A stretch of 64,000 bases of DNA from Antedon mediterranea (GCF_964355755.1 NC_092680.1:19383001-19447000), one strand, 5' to 3'. Counted from the stretch's first letter, positions 1 to 12,714 are shown. Program-made: numbers and translations. Notes: generated from the letters alone by a model not told the origin.

Positions 1-2013
1 TTTTGCTTCCAATAATTATTTGCATATTATTATCAATTAATTATTGGAAACGTAACACATTAAGCGTACCACCTGGTCCGCGAGGATGGCCGTATATTGG
101 AAACCTTCTGACATTATCAGGCGAAAGTCCTCATGAAACATTAATGGAGATGGCAAAAAGATATGGAAGCGTGATGGCATTGAAACTTGGTGTATTTCCA
201 GTTTTCGTATTGAGTGACTATGAGAGCATCAGAGAAGCTTTTGTAAAATCAGGAGATACGTTCAGTGACAGACCAAAGATTGCGGTTTTTGAAGGTTTCA
301 ACAAAGGACGAGGTGAGTAAAATTTTTCAGTCTCAGGTGAATGAGTGATGGTGAAACCTATTTACGCTACTAAATAATTCCGATTGATTTGGTTTGCGAG
401 GATAAATGTGGTATTCCGGTTATTATGGGAATCAATTATTTATCCTTATCCACCTTCATTACCGTACATCATTCAATAAATTCACCATTCACTGATAATA
501 CAATATCGTCTAATCTAAGAGCAAATATTGTGATTAACCTGGTCAACTTTAGTTGATTAATTTTAACGAGCTGATTTTTTTAAAACTTATGATAAGGTGT
601 TCTTGGCGCTTTTCACAAAAATGGACAAAAGGAACAACGGCGGTTTGCAATGGCTGTCCTTCGTGGTTTTGGTATGGGCAAAACAAGTTTCGAGGGGAAA
701 ATTAACGAAGAAATTTATATGTACATTGACCATATCAAGAAAACATATCGAAATAATGCCTTTGATCCAGCACATATTACCAATACTTCTGTTTCAAATG
801 TGTTGACTTCAGTCCTCTATGGTCGTAGATTTAGTTATGATGACCCGTTACTACAAGAAATGTTGCGTATTACAAATCGATGCGTAGAACTAGCAACCAA
901 TGCAAGTTCAATGAACTTTTTGCCCATTCTAAAATATTTTCCAAATACAAGTTTTGCTGAATTCTGGAAGTTACATGTAAATTTAAAAGAAATTCAAGTA
1001 AACATTCTCAAAGAACATTTAGAGGATTATGATCCAGACAATCTCCGTGACTTCATCGACATATATATAAATGAAATTGAAAAGAATAAGGATAAAAGGA
1101 CATCTTTTGACGAGGGTAATCTGACATGTGTGGCAACGGATTTATTCGTTGCTGGATCTGAAACAACAGCAACAACACTCCTCTGGGCGATGCTGTACAT
1201 GTCTCTATATCCAGAGATTCAGCAGAAGGTTCACGATGAACTTGATCAGGTGGTAGGAGCAGGCAACCATCCAACAAAAGCTCATATTCCACAGCTTCCT
1301 TACACCGATGCTGTTCTCTTGGAGATTCAGAGAATGGGAGCAATTACCCCTCTAGGTATACCACATGCAGCTACAACCGACACCACCTTTCGAGGTTATG
1401 ACATTAAGAAAGGAACAATCTTTATCTCCAATATATTTGCAGTTCTGCGAGATCCCAAAGTTTGGAAAAATCCAGATGTTTTCTGTCCAGAAAGATTCCT
1501 TGATGAAAATAACCAAGTAACTCGTCGAGAAGAATTCATTCCATTTTGCATCGGTGAGTAAAACATAAATGTTATTTAATTAATGCTTTCAAAGTGCTTA
1601 AGAAAATGTTTTACAGATAATTTAAAGGTTAATACAAAACATCTTCAAGATCAAGTCTTAACTGTTATTAAAAAAAAGATGTTTATTAAAATAATAAGAG
1701 AAAATGGATATATTTACAAATTTAAAATGCGTTAAAGCCGATTCCTTAATGTTGGAATGTTGAAAGATAAAAGTTACAGAATAGAAAATAAATAATAACA
1801 CACTTTATCTCTTTTTCAACAGGTCGTCGCGAGTGTCTCGGGCAGCAATTGGCTAAAATGGAGCTGTATTTATTCTTTACAAATATCATGATGAATTTCA
1901 ATATTACCAGGCCAGAAAACGCTCCAACTCCTAATTTACGTGGAAAAATAGCAGCAACACGAGTGCCTCACAGCTTTCAGATAATAGCAACACCAAGGTA
2001 CACGCATGGTTGA
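1..2013 (+). CDS. Cytochrome P450, CYP2-like (gene 1), 5' end outside window
   Basis: Haem-thiolate monooxygenase of the CYP2 clan, expected to be ER-anchored and to use NADPH-P450 reductase; the substrate cannot be told. Coding exons are <1..312, 597..1553 and 1823..2013. Both introns start GTGAGT, end AG and are phase 1, splitting a Gly codon each time. About 485 residues are visible (the family has about 490-500). The first readable codon is TTG, not ATG, so the start lies upstream of the window. Visible motifs are the hinge PPGPRG, I-helix AGSETT (1150..1167), K-helix EIQR (1322..1333), PERF, and the haem loop F-C-I-G-R-R-E-C-L-G, which spans intron 2 with its Cys codon at 1834..1836. The C-helix Trp is Gln. 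AATAAA lies at 2078..2083, 65 bp past the stop. It converges on gene 2. Same subfamily as genes 2 and 3 but clearly diverged. Confidence 0.93.
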
Positions 2014-3226
2014 CTAATGGAAAGGAAACGCGAGTAAGCTTCCACAAGGAATCTGTTGATATTAGTAAAATAGAAAGAATAAAAACATTTAATTAATGAG
2101 ATGCATGGTGAAAGCAAAACACGTTTTAAAAACATGCTATCTTTTTACTAATATATACAAGTAACTTATATCATGAACAAAACCATTATTATTACTAAGG
2201 TACATAACCATTCCTGTTACTAACGATTACCTTTACACATTCAGTGTTTTTAGTTGCGTGGACGCGACTCTATAGTTCACTATGTCGGTCGGTCGGTCTG
2301 TCTGTCGGTCCGGTATCACTATGCGTTTTAGCACGCGACTTATGGCTGTTGGCCTTGTTTTTAATGAAGTAAATGGTTGGACATAGGCACTTCTAATTTT
2401 CCACACGCCTCGTTACTCCATTTTTCAATTTCAATATTTACATAAAATTACTTTTACAAATTATATATTACATTATATCCGATTTAATGTTCTCTTTGCA
2501 AAAACGAAAAAGAAACTTTGCCTCATGTTACATTGCAATTGTGCTTGAAGTAACATGAATAATGTTATTAAATTAACCAACACATTTAGCTTTAGCTTTT
2601 TGTCAAATGTCATAAATTCCATTATTTTGTAATGTAGGAGCTTGTAAATTTAAATGTTTAGATTAGTTTAAGTTGTATAAAAGAATTTGTTCGGATGATA
2701 ATAAAAAATAGATACATTATCTAGAATTGGCCAATAAATGGTAAGGCTTATTAAAAATATATATTATTTAATACTGACCTTAACTGCTTATACTGTAGAA
2801 TCCAATATATGTATTCAAACTTTGAAAAGGAGTGGTAAGGTAGACTTAACTATAATAATAACGCTATAAAATCGCGTTAAATTTATTCTTTGTACATAGA
2901 CATTTGATAGAATTTAAATGATAATGGGTGTTGTGGCGCAAGTCTGGCTCTTGTTATCTTAAAAACGTGGGCCTCATCGGGAGGCGCGACAGGGGTGGAG
3001 GTTGGAATAGAATGACAAACTATGGTAGTATAAATTATCATTGCTATTTTAAAATTGTACTTTGTTTTGTTTTAAAATTAAAATTACACATACTCTAACA
3101 ATCTAAACATCTGAGGAGTGAAGTATAGTCCCTAATACTGTATTAGGCCTATATACTTTGCTACACCATGAACAGCCTATAACAAAATCATTATACTGTA
3201 CTACTGTACATCACAGTTACACTAAC

Positions 3227-3257
<31 letters not shown>

Positions 3258-4139
3258 TTGTATAGCGCACATTTATACAACATTTAATTATAATCAGCGG
3301 CGCTTCACATTAATTAGTATCGTAACATTGTTTGAAATATAGTGCTTTTAAATGTTTTTTAAACTTATGACCACAAACAATTAAAAAAGAGCAAAACTTA
3401 CCTTAAATGCCATCTATACTGGCCCTTGACTTCTTTGATTTAAGTTTTTTTCTATCACAAATATTAAGCCTAACGTACCGTGCATCAATCTTAGTACCCC
3501 AGCTACTCTACGGGTGAAATACGACCAAGAGGTATGACACGTTCACATATCTCGATACACCTGACATAGTATGCAAATTAGGGTTATGCAATCCGTGTCA
3601 TTCATTTATTTTTTAGAAGTTAGACTAAACTTAATGGGTCGTTTACACTAAGACGATAAAAATAAACAATAATATATAGATTTTGTCCTCAGAAAACAAA
3701 AAAGAAATTAGAAAGGTTTTCATCCTTGAAATATAAAATAAATACAGTCTTTAATGAAAATATATATTTTTTAAATTGACGTCATGATGAATAAGATTGT
3801 AATTGTTTGTAACTACTGTGACGTGGAATAGCTTTGCTACGTCAGGGTGTTGAGTAATTGCTCAAAATTATTATTGATGTACAAATTACGTCGGAGTAGG
3901 GCAAAACATCTGACCAATGATGAATTAGAAATTGATAAAATGGTACGATTTCAATCTGATCGGAGTTGTCAATATGGAATGTCCATCGAAGTTAATAATA
4001 TATGAATAGTTACTCTAGTTCAAGGATGACAAATTTTCTATCTTTTGTTTTTAGCAGCGAACAATAAAATCGTAACGATACAACGATTTTATTGTTCCTA
4101 TTGTATCATTTGATCGTACTTAAATATTTTCATCAAAGA
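2014..4139. other. Spacer between convergent P450 genes 1 and 2, left part
   Basis: No gene is supported. It holds a GTCG/GTCT microsatellite (2284..2312), a TTA microsatellite (3228..3256) followed by TATAGCGC...GGCGCTTCAC, which looks like a fragment of the SINE tail seen complete near 41.6 kb, and a 15-bp-stem hairpin (4059..4073 with 4083..4097). The remainder is unremarkable AT-rich DNA. Confidence 0.6.
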
Positions 4140-4556
4140 CTGTTTCTGCTGCATAAAAAAATAACCGGTTAAAATCGGTGTGAATAAAATAACTTAATTT
4201 TCTTGGGAGCAGAAACAGGACAAATTTGTTGTAACAGGTTAAAAGGCAGCGCAAAATAACCGGTTAAAAACACCCAGTGTGTTAGAACGTCATTTAACCG
4301 GTTATCACTGGGCAATTTTTTGCTGCAACACGAAATAACGGTTATTTTATTGACAGCTGCTGACCCCGAGTCAACTACACGGCCGGCAATAACGTTTGAA
4401 TTAACCGCCAGTACCAATTGCATTCTGGGTAATTCTAACGATTTTTGTCAACGACCACCCATTGATTTAACCTGTTATTTTGGAGCAGAAACGCGGTCTT
4501 GTTATTTTAATCCATTTTAAAATAAACGGTTAATTTGCGTTATGCAGCAGAAACAG
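4140..4556. mobile_element. Miniature inverted-repeat element, AACCGGTT family, copy 1
   Basis: The 417-bp element has terminal inverted repeats CTGTTTCTGCTGCATAA (4140..4156) and the exact inverse at 4540..4556. It shares most of its length with the element at 21195..21586. The palindrome AACCGGTT occurs exactly at 4163, 4258 and 4296, with near matches elsewhere. No coding capacity; the short open frames across it are chance. Confidence 0.8.
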
Positions 4557-4992
4557 AAGTGTTACTCTCCAGTTCAAGGATGACAACTTTTCTGATATCT
4601 TTTGTTTTCAACAGGAAAAATGTTCATTTATCTATTTATCGTTTTTGTGTATTATGCGTAGTAAAAACGAAGGATTTCTATATTAAGTTCATTAAACTAT
4701 ACTACAGCGCCATCAATTTTTTTTATTGGTTGACAATTTAAAAAAACAAGAATACATACTAATGTAATTTTGTATAACGTTATTTACTTTCACTAAATGG
4801 GAGGCCTTTTTAATTATACAAGCCGTTAATATTTTTATTCTATCTATTTCTATTTTGGACCAACAAATAATAGTGTAACACAATAAAAAGTATTATATCA
4901 AATGTTGTTATATTAAATAGGCCTAATGTAAAGTTTTGTTTTTGCTTCCTTTTTCCTTTTCCTTTACTGGGGCCTCAGACAGACATCATATT
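4557..4992. other. Spacer and probable 3' UTR side of P450 gene 2
   Basis: No gene. The first 50 bp repeat a sequence also found at about 4010..4060, left of the element. On the minus strand AATAAA (TTTATT near 4833) lies downstream of the gene 2 stop and may be its poly(A) signal. The part near 4820-4990 is conserved downstream of gene 3, so the tandem duplication included the 3' flank. Confidence 0.5.
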
Positions 4993-7089
4993 CTACTGAT
5001 GGCGCTGTATTAGTATTACTTCAAAATTGTCCGGAATTCTTGTTGCTCCAATTTTACTGCGTTTGTCAGGCCCTGGTTGAGTATCTGACCAGTTGATCTT
5101 GAAATTCATCATTATATTGGTGAAAAATAACAATAGCTCTGTGTTAGCTAGCTGTTCACCTATGCAAGAACGACGACCTGTAAACAAGTACGTTATACTG
5201 TAATTATTATACATGATTTCAAAATATAAATGGAAATTTGTATCAGCATTTTGCTTCCTTAATGATGTATTGTCCTCCTGGAAAAACAATTTTATTTAAT
5301 CTACAGTTTTTCTGAGACAATAGATCTTAAATTATTTTTTTTATAAAAGATAATTGTACATTGATATCTGTATCTCTACTTGTTATTTATGAAATATATC
5401 AAATTGTAACCCAATTTCCATTAAGTAATAAAATGAACATTGCTCTCTTACCAATACCAAACGGGATCAATTCTTCTCGTCGAATTACTTGATTGTTGTC
5501 GTCCAAGAAGCGTTCTGGATAAAATGTGTAAGGTTCTTTCCAAACATTGGCATCACGTAGTACAGCGAATAGATTCGGCATGATAATCGTTCCTTTCTTG
5601 ATATCATAACCTCTGAAAGTTGTGTCGGCCGTAGCGGCATGTGGTACTGCCATAGGACCAATCGCTCCCATTCTTTGGATCTCCATAAGAACAGCATCGG
5701 TGTAAGGAAGCTGTGGAACATGAGCTTTTGTTGGATGGTTTCCTGCTCCTACCACCTGATCAAGTTCATCCTGAACCTTCTGTTGAACCTCTGGATGCTT
5801 AGACATGTACATCATTGCCCAGAGGAGTGTGGTTGATGTGGTTTCAGATCCAGCCAAGAATAAATCTCCAATAACGTGAGTCATGTTATCTTCATCGAAA
5901 CAAAATCGTCCTTTCGATCTCTCGATTTCAGCTCTGTAAACATCTATGAAGTCACGAGGATTGTCTGGGTCGTAATCTTTCCAATGGTCTTCGAAGATTT
6001 CTCTCGTGAACTCGTTAAAATTTGTTGTACAACTTACAACATCATCGAATTCTTTATGTGGAAAGTACTGCAGAAAAGGAACAAAATTCAAAGGTGTAAC
6101 AGCGGTAGCAATTTGTATACGTTTTTCAATGAAGTGGAGCATTCTCAAAAACTTTTCATCGTTGTAGTTATATCGACGACCGAATACGATTGAGCATGTG
6201 ATATTTGAGACAGCTACACCGAGAATATTTGCCGGATTCAATGAGACATTGGATAGCTCTTTCTTGATGTGATCAACGAATATATCAATTTCATCGTTAA
6301 TCTTTTCTTCGAAACTTGTTTTGCCCATACCAAAACCACGAAGCACAGACATTGCAAACCGCCGTTGTTCCTTTTGTGCATTTTCGTGATAAGCGCCAAT
6401 CAAACCTTTTGAAACAAAAGTGAATTTATTAGAAACTGGTGTTTAATTCTGTTCATTAGCTGACTTCTCCAAATTATTAGCCATGGACAATCAAGATAAT
6501 AATGATGGCTAACTTAAAGAGGACGACTTGCTGTTTCGCTGATATACTGGGTTACTATTGTTATAGCTTTCATGGTGAGAGACTATCTAACAATAAATAT
6601 TTGCTATTAAACGACAGTCGATTTCTTTTGCTGTTACTGTATCTTTAAGTAAATAGAATTACGTGGTGTCACTTAAAGTACGGTATACTTAGGACTACAC
6701 TCATTATCACTAGAATACATTTAAAAAGAATAAAACGATCACATACCTCGTCCATGATTTAAATAATCAAGGATAACCATTCTTGGTCTGTCGCTGAACT
6801 TGTCTCCAGATTTGACTAAAGCTTCTCTGATACTCTCGTAGTCACTCAATACGACGACTGGAAATACACCAAGTTGTAGTCCCATTACATTGCCATATTT
6901 TCTTGCCAGTTTTGTTATTGTTTCGTGTGGAGGATAACTTCCTAAAGACAGCAGATGGCCTACTAATGGCCATCCTGGTGGCCCTGGCGGAAAATTGGAT
7001 CGTACGCGTCTACGATACAAAATTGACACAAAAAAGAACACTATTATTCCAAGCAAGGCTGATTTCAAGTCAAAGTAGGAGAACAACAT
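4993..7089 (-). CDS. Cytochrome P450, CYP2-like (gene 2)
   Basis: Complete microsomal-type P450 of 493 residues. Exons on the minus strand are 7089..6747, 6405..5452 and 5177..4993. Donors are GTATGT and GTAAGA, and both introns are phase 1. Residues 1-33 give a membrane anchor (about 10-24) followed by a basic RRR stop-transfer patch; the proline hinge PPGPPG is at 34-39. AGSETT is at 299-304 (I-helix), EIQR at 356-359 (K-helix), PERF at 411-414, and the haem loop F430-G-I-G-R-R-S-C437-I-G. Position 125, where the family usually has the C-helix Trp of WxxxR, is Gln. The start is the ATG at 7089, because the frame upstream soon meets a TGA. Tandem twin of gene 3, in the same orientation. Xenobiotic or endogenous lipid/steroid oxidation is the family expectation, not something the sequence shows. 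Confidence 0.95.
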
Positions 7090-7833
7090 GTCAGTACGTT
7101 TGTAATAACTTCACATTCACAAGAAAATAAGAGAGCGACAGTCAACATCGGAAGGAAATAAGCATAATTGCTTCATAGTGAAGTAACCTTTGTTCTTTTA
7201 TTATCAACATTATAATAAAGGTAAATAGAACTACAGGCTAGTGCTGCTATCAAGTATGTCATTACATGTAACCTCGGAAACCTCAAGATATTCTCAACCC
7301 TATTTTCTTTTGGGAAGCACGTGACATGGTGTAAACGTAACTTTACTAGTGTCTATTCACCATGCAAACCTTAAAACAAATGTTATTTTATTTTTGCAGT
7401 ACAGTAATGCAGCACTTCATTTTTACAATTAGTCCAGTTCCGTATGTCAAAAAAGTGCATTCAAGTGCAAATCAAGGGGAAAGTGTAAACATTGTGTTTT
7501 ATATATTTGAAGCATGCTGATTATAAAAATCCATGTTGCCAAATTTCTAAAATTCATCTTCGACTCCTGACCTTAATTTGAAAATGTTGACCCATTGCAA
7601 AGAAAATGGTAATATATTCGTAACGCTTTATAAGGCATATATTATACAAGCCATTAATATATTTATTTTGTATAGTCTTATTTTTGACCAACAATAATGT
7701 AACACAATAAAAAGAGAGTAATATATTAAATGTTGCTATATAAAATTATGTAAAGTTATGTTTTTGCTTCCTTTCTTCTTATCCTTTGCTGGGGTATCAT
7801 AAAAATGAAGGCTTACACAGACATTATAATATT
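7090..7833. other. Spacer between P450 genes 2 and 3
   Basis: Contains the upstream region of gene 2, of which about 300 bp is closely repeated upstream of gene 3 (10472..10760), and the 3' flank of gene 3. I see no convincing TATA box. The shared sequence is the likely promoter carried by the duplication. Confidence 0.5.
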
Positions 7834-10471
7834 CTACTGATGGCGCTGTTTTAGTATTACTTCAAAATTGTCCGGAATTCTTGTTGCTCCAATTTTACTG
7901 CGTTTGTCAGGCCCTGGTTGAGTATCTGACCAGTTGATCTTGAAATTCATCATTATATTGGTGAAAAATAACAATAGCTCTGTGTTAGCTAGCTGTTCAC
8001 CTATGCAAGAACGACGACCTGTAAACAAGTACGTGATACTGTAATTATTATACATGATTTCAAAATACAAATGGAAATTTATATCAATATTTTAGTTTAA
8101 AAACAAGATAATTGTACATTGATTTCTGTATCTCTATCTGCTATTATGAAATATATCAAGCTGTAAACTAATTTCCATTACGTAATAAAGTACATTGCTC
8201 TCTTACCAATACCAAACGGGATCAATTCTTCCCGTCGAATAACTTGATTGTTGTCATCCAAGAACCGTTCTGGATAAAATGTGTAAGGTTCTTTCCAAAC
8301 ATTGGCATCACGTAGTACAGCGAATAGATTCGGCATGATAATCGTTCCTTTCTTGATATCATAACCTCTGAAAGTTGTGTCGGCCGTAGCGGCATGTGGC
8401 ACTGCCATAGGACCGATCGCTCCCATTCTTTGGATCTCCATTAGAACAGCATCGGTGTAAGGAAGCTGTCGAACATGAGCTTTTGTTGGGTGGTTCCCTG
8501 CTCCTACCACTTGATCAAGTTCATCCTGAACCTTCTGCTGAACCTCTGGATGCTTAGACATGTACATCATTGCCCAGAGGAGTGCCGTTGATGTGGTTTC
8601 AGATCCAGCCAAGAATAAATCTCCAATAACACGAGTCATGTTATCTTCATCGAAACAAAATTGTCCTTTCGATCTCTCGATTTCTGCTCTGTAAACATCT
8701 ATGAAGTCACGAGGATTGTCTGGGTCGTAATCTTTCCAATGGTCTTCGAAGATTTCTCTCGTGAACTCGTTAAAATCCGTTGTACAACTTACAGCATCAT
8801 CGAATTCTTTATGTGGAAAGTACTGCAGAAAAGGAACAAAATTTAAAGGTGTAACAGCGGTAGCAATTTGTATACGTTTTTCAATAAAGTGGAGCATTCT
8901 CAAAAACCTTTCGTCGTTGTAGTTATATCGACGACCGAATACGATTGAGCATGTGATATTCGAGACAGCTACACCGAGAATATTTGCCGGATTCAATGAG
9001 ACATTGGATAGCTCTTTCTTGATGTGATCAACGAATACATCAATTTCTTCGTTAATCTTTTGCTCGAAACTTGTTTTGCCCATACCAAAACCACGAAGCA
9101 CAGACATTGCAAACCGCCGTTGTTCCTTTTGTGCATTTTCGTGATAAGCTCCAACCAAACCTTTTGAAACAAAAATTAGTCATTAGAACCGGTGTTTTTT
9201 CTGCTTATTAGCCGACTTCTCCAAATTTGCCTTGGACGATCATCAGAAGTAACAAGTTATTAGATCTTAAGATGATATGATGGCTAAAGAGGAGGAAGAC
9301 TTGATAAAATTCACTCGGTGCTTTATATACTGTACTTTTGAGTTACTATTGTTATGTTTTCATGGTGAGAGACTATCTAAAAATAAATGTTTGCTACTCA
9401 GAAAACGAGTCAATTTCATTTCATGTTATCTTAAAATAAATACAAGAGTTACGTGGTGTTACTTAAAGGTGTATTGTCCCCCAAAAACATGACAAATGAA
9501 GATTAATAACATCATACTTTGAAGAGGTTATTTTGTAGTTTTAATCAAGTTAATCACTTTCGTAGAAAAAAAAAACTTAATAAATGACAAATAAATGTAA
9601 CCAAAACTCACTGGCTGGCAGCCAAGTTGACTATTTTTTGCTTTAAATTACAGCTTTTCGGGTAAATTGTTCTTCGATCCAATTTTTTATTTTTTCCCCT
9701 ATTATATGACATAAAGTGACATATTAAACAAAAAATATTTCTTCTTTAAAGATGTATTGTCCCTTTGACTAATTTCAAAAAAATACAAATTCGAAAAAAG
9801 GTGGGTCATTTTGAAGTATCATAATAGTTATTAACTTTCACCAAAAATTAGTCGAAAAAAAATCATTTAACAGACTGACGTTTTTTTGTTCAAAAAATAA
9901 CTTTGACTTCCAGTCAAAGTTTTCGATCAAAATCAAACTTGTAGTTTTTGGCTCGAATTTTCGACTTAAAGTGAATAACTTTAATATTACTTTGATATGG
10001 TTAATTTAAATTTAGAATATTTTGACCTTCATTTTTGTTTTTGTTTCAAGGGACAGTACATCTTTATAGGTTTACTTATAGGATTAGACTACATTATCAC
10101 TAGAATAGCCTACATTAAAAATAATCACCTCGTCCATGATATAAATAATGAAGGATAACCATTCCTGGTCTGTCGCTGAACTTGTCTCCAGATTTGACTA
10201 AAGCTTCTCTGATACTCTCGTAGTCACTCAATACGACGACTGGAAATACACCAAGTTGTAGTCCCATTACATTGTCATATTTTCTTGCCAGTTTTGTTAT
10301 TGTTTCGTGTGGAGGATCACTTCCTAAAGACAGCAGATGGCCTACGAATGGCCATCCTGGTGGCCCTGGTGGAAAATTGGATCGTACACGTCTACGATAC
10401 AAAATTGACACCAAAAAGAACACTATTATTCCAAGCAAGGCTGATTGCCAGTCAAAGTAGGAGAACAACAT
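7834..10471 (-). CDS. Cytochrome P450, CYP2-like (gene 3), tandem duplicate of gene 2
   Basis: Complete 493-residue P450 almost identical to gene 2. Exons on the minus strand are 10471..10129, 9160..8207 and 8018..7834, with the same exon lengths (343, 954, 185 bp) as gene 2. All motifs match gene 2: PPGPPG hinge, AGSETT, EIQR, PERF, haem Cys437. Differences are scattered substitutions, for example near the end of the G/F region and one Ile-to-Lys change five residues from the C-terminus. Intron 1 is 968 bp against 341 bp in gene 2, because of a roughly 600-bp repeat insertion. Its donor GTGATT is weaker than that of gene 2. An ATG 11 codons upstream is open only because of a 2-bp indel relative to gene 2; the conserved start at 10471 is preferred. 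The promoter region was duplicated with the gene. Confidence 0.94.
9466..10064. mobile_element. Short inverted-repeat element inside intron 1 of P450 gene 3
   Basis: Present in gene 3 and absent from the matching intron of gene 2. The ends read AAGGTGTATTGTCCC (9466..9480) and its near inverse GGGACAGTACATCTT (10050..10064), with TA on both outer sides, suggesting a TA target duplication. A second copy of the terminal motif in direct orientation lies at 9749..9763, so a 316-bp element may sit inside or beside a larger one. No ORF. The family is unassigned; Tc1/mariner-type MITE is the best guess from the TA. Confidence 0.7.
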
Positions 10472-12583
10472 GTCAGTATATGTTTGTAATAACTTCACAT
10501 TCACAAGAAAATAAGAGAGCGACAGTCAACATCGGAAGGAAATAAGCATAATTGCTTCATAGTGAAGTTATGAACTTTGTTCTTTTATTTATCAACATTA
10601 TAATAAAAGTAAATAGAACTACAGGATAGTGCTATGTATGTCATTACATGTAACCTCGAAAACGACATTCTCAACCATATTTCCTTTGGAAAGCATGTGA
10701 CATGGTGTAAACCTAATTTTAATAGTTTTTATTCACCATGCAAACATTTAAACAATGTTATTTATCTTTACTGTACAGTTTTTTTTTTCTTTTGTCAACG
10801 TCAGTCTTAATAGACTATGTATACAACGTCCGTCGCGAACGACAGTGTCATCTTAGTCTTACAATCTGAATGATGACTAAGCCAGGACTGTTTAAAGCAC
10901 CTTGATTGGTCCTAACATTGATCAAGGGATTCTCTCGCCTCCAGTGCCCGCATTCAGAGGAAAGGCTGTACATGTAATATAGATCCAAATAAGATCATAA
11001 AACACATGGACAGTATTTATGTTTTATTATAAATACACAAAACAAGAAAGAAACAGTGTTCCAATTTGTCTTTATTGAGTAAAAATCATTGAAAAAAAAA
11101 AGATTTGACAGATTTGATGGGTAGCATCTATAAACGGGCGTTCCCTTAATTTACAAAAAGTTTTAAAATATGTTCGTAATTTGTAATTGCTGTATATACC
11201 GTTACGTATGCATTGGCTTTCAAATAATAATATGCACAGTAGTAATACGTTTGTATTCGGTGATGGCCACATCAATCCTGTATGATAAAAGTATAGAACA
11301 ATTATCCCGGTTAAGCTAAATTACTAAATTAGCGATAATTTGTCAATTTACCGGGTAATAAGTAAGCCTGAACAGGATTATTATGAATCATAAAAAAAAG
11401 CAGTAACGAAAAATGTATACAAATTAAGTGCAGTCTTAGTACAGCCGTTTCTTCAATTTGTGATTTTATATTACACAATACAATCATATTATTCAACAAT
11501 TACAAATTTGAGAGAGCATTGATATCTACAATTCACTAATTAAATACAATTATAACCCATCTTTAGCAACAATTAAATGCATTATACCACTCAAACCCTA
11601 TGCTAATTGAAGATCTTTCATTTTCGACGGCCTAGAACCTAGAATCCGCCATCACATCCCATCTGAAGGGTGGGGGAGTGAGTATTGAGGGGACAGCACT
11701 TCATTTTTACCATGTTTAGGCCCTCGGTCTTTCTCACTTCCTTATTTCAAAATGCTGGTACGGACAAATCCCAATGTCCCCACATACGCGAAATGAATTT
11801 AAATGACGTAACTAGTTCCCAGGTCGTCGAAAAGTTGAAAGCTTCATGAGGTACGGTAAGGTTACCTGAACGGGAAGCCTTATGAAAATAGAGGTATTAT
11901 GATGGACTGGTAACTGAAACCAAACAAAAGCAAATAGGATAGATTAATACAGTGGGCTCAGTGTCGTAGCATAAAAATTGCTAAATATATAAATTGTTAA
12001 AATCCAGTCAAGAAATTGTAGGCAAGTACAAAAATTCTAAATACTATTCTAAAAAGAAATAATTCGCAATATATATATGTATTTATACAATGAACTCCAA
12101 TTGTATTCGAATTATACAATGTTGACAGATTCCCACCCCGTCTCGCCCCCACCCCGTCTCGCCCCCATCTCGTCCCACAACGTATTTGCAGTTTTGAAAA
12201 CAAAATTATATTATACATTACAGAATTGTTTATTTTATCAGAATTTATAAATAGAATTTTATTCTGATTTTGTACAATTATACCAGTAAATTTAATACCA
12301 TTGTATGGTATTTTTCATAATTAACAGCATAGCCTATATGTCTAAATCATTTTATAATATAATTTATTTATTATTTATAATCAGTTGCAATTAATCACAT
12401 TCATTAAGATTTTTTTTTTCTTAACAAAAATAAATTTGGAAATCCAAACTACAGAAATACATCCAAACTAAAAACTAATGAACAACTTTAATAATAGACT
12501 AATAATGTACATAATTTGAACAAGTATGAACGGGACATAAGTATCTAGTAATAGAGTCCCTGTATTGATTTGTCGTGTCATCT

Positions 12584-12714
12584 AAAGCTTCGTTCCCACT
12601 AGGATGCAATGTCACGACAAAGTGCAACGCAAGCGAGTTGACCAACGACAAGGAACAGTTTGGATAATCCATCGTTGTGATCTTAAGTACGGTACTAGTG
12701 GGAACGAAACTTTA
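12584..12714. mobile_element. Short TIR element, GTTCCCACTAG family, copy 1
   Basis: Begins with AAAGCTTCGTTCCCACTAG and ends with the inverse CTAGTGGGAACGAAACTTT. About 130 bp, no ORF. It shares its termini with the element at 13966..14150. Confidence 0.7.

Noticed and set aside
3-5. Start codon of P450 gene 1 at position 3
   Set aside because: The codon is TTG, and the twins have a longer membrane anchor before the proline hinge; the real start is outside the window.
4169-4741. Open frames on both strands across the AACCGGTT element
   Set aside because: They lie in a non-coding inverted-repeat element or its flank and have no protein-like character.
5399-5451. Extension of P450 exon 2 of gene 2 beyond GGIG into a stop
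   Set aside because: A GTAAGA donor at the conserved phase-1 position lies inside; the extra residues are intron.
9277-9492. Plus-strand open frame in intron 1 of P450 gene 3
   Set aside because: It spans intron sequence and the border of the inserted element; no family resemblance.
10014-10028. Internal islands in intron 1 of P450 gene 3 as an extra exon
   Set aside because: Gene 2 lacks this sequence, and the exon 1/exon 2 join is already complete and in phase.
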